Positions 6,201 through 7,853 of a DNA stretch of 7,853 bases are shown here, piece by piece; position 1 is the first letter of the stretch, and each line of letters begins with the position of its first letter. The notes under the pieces are model-generated. The model ran no database searches. It saw only the letters and a program-made list of their open reading frames with translations, and had not been told where the DNA came from. The stretch is from Methanosaeta sp. UBA80 (GTDB taxonomy: Archaea > Halobacteriota > Methanosarcinia > Methanotrichales > Methanotrichaceae), in contig DAWB01000037.1 in NCBI GenBank assembly GCA_002505805.1, positions 495 to 8,347 of the forward strand. Direction: 5' to 3'. The translations under genes were made by a program, and so were the position numbers.

Positions 6201-7192
6201 CATAGGCTTTCATAAGCCTTCTTGATGGTCTGGTCGTTCATCTCCCAGAACCGGTAATCCTCCGGATGCAGCTTCTCCGGCTCACGATACATGTTTTCTC
6301 TTAATGCCCGCACCAGATCTTGCGGATCGACCACCAGCAAATTCTTTCGTTTCTCCTCAAGCGTTACTCCTGAGGCCACCACCATCTTTTCTAGAAGAAG
6401 ATATTCATTGAGCTTCCAGACGCTTTTATCTGTGGCATATGGTGTTATCAGGCTTCTGCTATGTGGAATCAGACATATTTTTGCCTGGCTGATCAGCCCA
6501 CCTACCCGATCGTGCGGCTGCCATCCGAAAAACCGGGCATTTTTGGGCAGGTCCCTAAGGTACCATCGGGAAAAGGGTCCATCTCCAATGATCCAGAATA
6601 TCTGCTCGGGAATCTGGCGGATAATATGGAGCAAGTTGCCTATGCCTTCCTGGCGGCTGATCCTTCCCATGAAAACGAGAGGTTTGTCCTCAATTGAGGC
6701 AACTGCGACCTTCTCTCTGGTCTTCTCCAAGAAGCTTCTGGCTGGATAGTTGTTGACTATGAATAGTTGCTTTTTTTTGTCCCTGATATAAGCACCGGCT
6801 TTATTCGCAAGAGGCCGATTGACCGCAGTTATCAGATCAGCGCTCCTTGCTAGCTCGCTCTCAAAATGCTCTCCTGCCAACCGGGCCAGCCGCCCAAAGC
6901 TCATCTGCAGCTCCAGTCCCCAGGGAGATCGGTAATCGTAAATCAGCTTCTGGTAGCTGGATCCTTTAAGCTTGCCAATGCCATGAAAGACTACATCCGG
7001 AACATTAAAAAGGTGCACTACATCCGGCTTCTCCTTTTGCAGAGCTTGCCTGGTCTCTCTGGCTATTTGCAGCCAGCCCCGAGAGCTGAATTTTGGGACC
7101 ACGACCTCCTGGCCTTGGCGCTCCAAGGTCGCCTTAAACATCAAGAGCCTGGTCGTCCTCTCCGGTTGATTGGATAAAAGAAGTATCCTCAT
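6200..7192 (-). CDS. GT4-like (GT-B fold) glycosyltransferase, surface polysaccharide
   Basis: A 330-residue predicted retaining glycosyltransferase with two Rossmann-like domains. The N-terminal acceptor domain starts MRILLLSNQPERTTRL with the usual beta strand and contains DVVHLFNVPD (57-66) and ADLITAVNRPL (118-128). The C-terminal donor domain shows LVFMGRISRQEGIGNLL (172-188), IIGDGP (201-206), ARFFGW (219-224) and KSVWKLNEYLLLEKMVVAS (256-274). The last resembles the K-x-x-EY-x(4)-K-x-VV variant of the GT4 nucleotide-sugar site; the first Glu of the usual E-x7-E pair seems to be Asp (D255, E263). There are no membrane segments, so it probably acts at the inner membrane face on a lipid-linked glycan. 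Its ATG overlaps the stop of the dehydrogenase as ATGA (7192-7189), implying translational coupling. Donor and acceptor cannot be read from the sequence; an amino-sugar uronate made by the neighbour is a plausible donor. Confidence 0.85.
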   Translation of the reverse strand: MRILLLSNQPERTTRLLMFKATLERQGQEVVVPKFSSRGWLQIARETRQALQKEKPDVVHLFNVPDVVFHGIGKLKGSSYQKLIYDYRSPWGLELQMSFGRLARLAGEHFESELARSADLITAVNRPLANKAGAYIRDKKKQLFIVNNYPARSFLEKTREKVAVASIEDKPLVFMGRISRQEGIGNLLHIIRQIPEQIFWIIGDGPFSRWYLRDLPKNARFFGWQPHDRVGGLISQAKICLIPHSRSLITPYATDKSVWKLNEYLLLEKMVVASGVTLEEKRKNLLVVDPQDLVRALRENMYREPEKLHPEDYRFWEMNDQTIKKAYESL

Positions 7193-7853
7193 CTGTCCGC
7201 TCTATCTCCTCTATTGGGAAATTCGAATTTGAGAAGGAAAGGATCAAAGGCCAGGTCAGCCTTCCCCGCATCCAAGAAGCGCAGCCCCCTATCTCGAATA
7301 TCCTTATCGCTGAGCAGAGGATCGTGTATGTACACATCCAGCCCCTTCTCCGCCAACAGCTTCACCAAAGCCAGGTTGCGGCTGTGATAGAACTCCCTGA
7401 CCCCGGCGCGGTAAGTGATTCCTTTGATACAGATCTTGATGCTGGACAGAGGCTTGTCTATCTTCAGGCACTGGGCCAGGATTCTCTCCCCCCAGTAATC
7501 TATCATATCATCGTTTATCTCCCTCCCTGCTCTGAGCAGGCGGCAATGTCTGAATTGCTCCCTCTTCTCCATCTCCTTGATTAAAAACCAGGGATACACA
7601 GGAATGCAGTGGCCACCCACACCAGTGGAGGGCAGGTGGATATGGCAGAACTGATGGTTGGCTTTGTCCCTGGCCTCGAAAAAGTCCACCTCCAGATCCT
7701 GGCAGATCTTGAAGAGCTCATTGGCCAGGGCGATATTAACATCCCTGTAGCAGCCCTCCATGACCTTGATCATCTCTGCCACCCGAGAAGAGGAGACCAG
7801 ATTTAGGTTATTGATGAACCTTTTATAAACCTGATAGGCCACCATGCCGCTCT
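7189..7853 (-). CDS. Nucleotide-sugar dehydrogenase, UDP-ManNAc dehydrogenase-like (5' end outside window)
   Basis: The C-terminal 220 residues of a UDP-glucose/GDP-mannose dehydrogenase family enzyme, which oxidises the C6 hydroxyl of a sugar nucleotide to a uronate using NAD. An internal Met lies at 7845, but the frame stays open to the edge at 7853, and the N-terminal NAD domain (about 200 residues) lies beyond it. Counting from that Met: AEMIKVMEGCYRDVNIALANE (23-43) is the central helix with the catalytic lysine K27; GVGGHCIP (75-82) holds the nucleophile C80; KICIKGITYRAGVREFYHS (137-155) begins the third domain; IHDPL (173-177) follows. The RDVNIALANE and GGHCIP forms point to UDP-ManNAc or UDP-GlcNAc dehydrogenases (WecC/WbpA type) rather than UDP-glucose dehydrogenase; the exact substrate is inferred. 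Odd points: Gly (31) and Tyr (84) where Asn and Asp are usual, and only about 40 residues after HDPLL, shorter than typical. It overlaps the glycosyltransferase by four bases. Confidence 0.88.
   Translation of the reverse strand, partial: SGMVAYQVYKRFINNLNLVSSSRVAEMIKVMEGCYRDVNIALANELFKICQDLEVDFFEARDKANHQFCHIHLPSTGVGGHCIPVYPWFLIKEMEKREQFRHCRLLRAGREINDDMIDYWGERILAQCLKIDKPLSSIKICIKGITYRAGVREFYHSRNLALVKLLAEKGLDVYIHDPLLSDKDIRDRGLRFLDAGKADLAFDPFLLKFEFPNRGDRADR

Noticed and set aside
7134..7337. Minus-strand frame 7134-7337 as a frameshifted continuation of the dehydrogenase
   Set aside because: Its translation (ending STGEDDQALDV) does not resemble the missing C-terminal domain, and the ATGA junction with the glycosyltransferase is well formed.
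1..7853. CRISPR array, insertion sequence, tRNA or rRNA
   Set aside because: No regularly spaced repeats, transposase, terminal inverted repeats, or cloverleaf/rRNA sequence could be found by eye on either strand.

Overview
The window looks like a chromosomal segment of a euryarchaeon, most likely a methanogen of the Methanosarcinales/Methanotrichales type. This rests on an archaeal exosome Csl4 gene overlapping an archaeal RNA polymerase subunit L gene, an archaeal METTL5-type rRNA methylase, and short GGAG-type ribosome binding sites. The gene content argues strongly for archaea; the order and genus are inference. Every gene in the window is full length except the last, which runs off the right edge.

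Left part (1-2445): one long gene for an 805-residue protein with about six 40-residue TPR-like repeats, a helical middle, an acidic low-complexity stretch and a single hydrophobic C-terminal anchor. Its function is not recognisable. Its last codons and stop lie inside a strong two-part stem-loop (2420-2459).

Information-processing cluster (2474-4034): a METTL5-like N6-adenine RNA methylase, then csl4 (exosome cap, S1 plus zinc ribbon), then rpoL/rpo11 overlapping csl4 by one base. These link rRNA modification, RNA degradation and transcription.

Noncoding block 4035-4221 (187 bases): a perfect 16-base palindrome, a second near-copy of its core about 44 bases later, and an upstream segment that could pair with the palindrome's left arm instead. 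It ends the rpoL unit and leads into arsM, so it may hold a terminator, a promoter and an operator.

Stand-alone enzymes (4222-6130): arsM, an arsenite S-adenosylmethionine methyltransferase with a CC-x3-CC N-terminus, followed 46 bases later by rtcA, the RNA 3'-phosphate cyclase. No arsR, arsenite efflux gene or rtcB is visible. A hairpin followed by five T closes rtcA, in the gap between the convergent units.

Right part (minus strand, 7853 back to 6200): a two-gene surface-polysaccharide unit, a nucleotide-sugar dehydrogenase (5' end outside the window) coupled by an ATGA overlap to a GT4-like glycosyltransferase. Together these suggest synthesis and transfer of a sugar such as N-acetylmannosaminuronic acid to a cell-surface glycan. 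The dehydrogenase has two unusual residues at active-site positions and a short C-terminus.

I see no mobile element, tRNA, rRNA, CRISPR array or obvious new multi-gene defence system. The least explained items are the arsM leader, the stem-loop over the TPR gene's stop codon, and the tail-anchored TPR protein itself.
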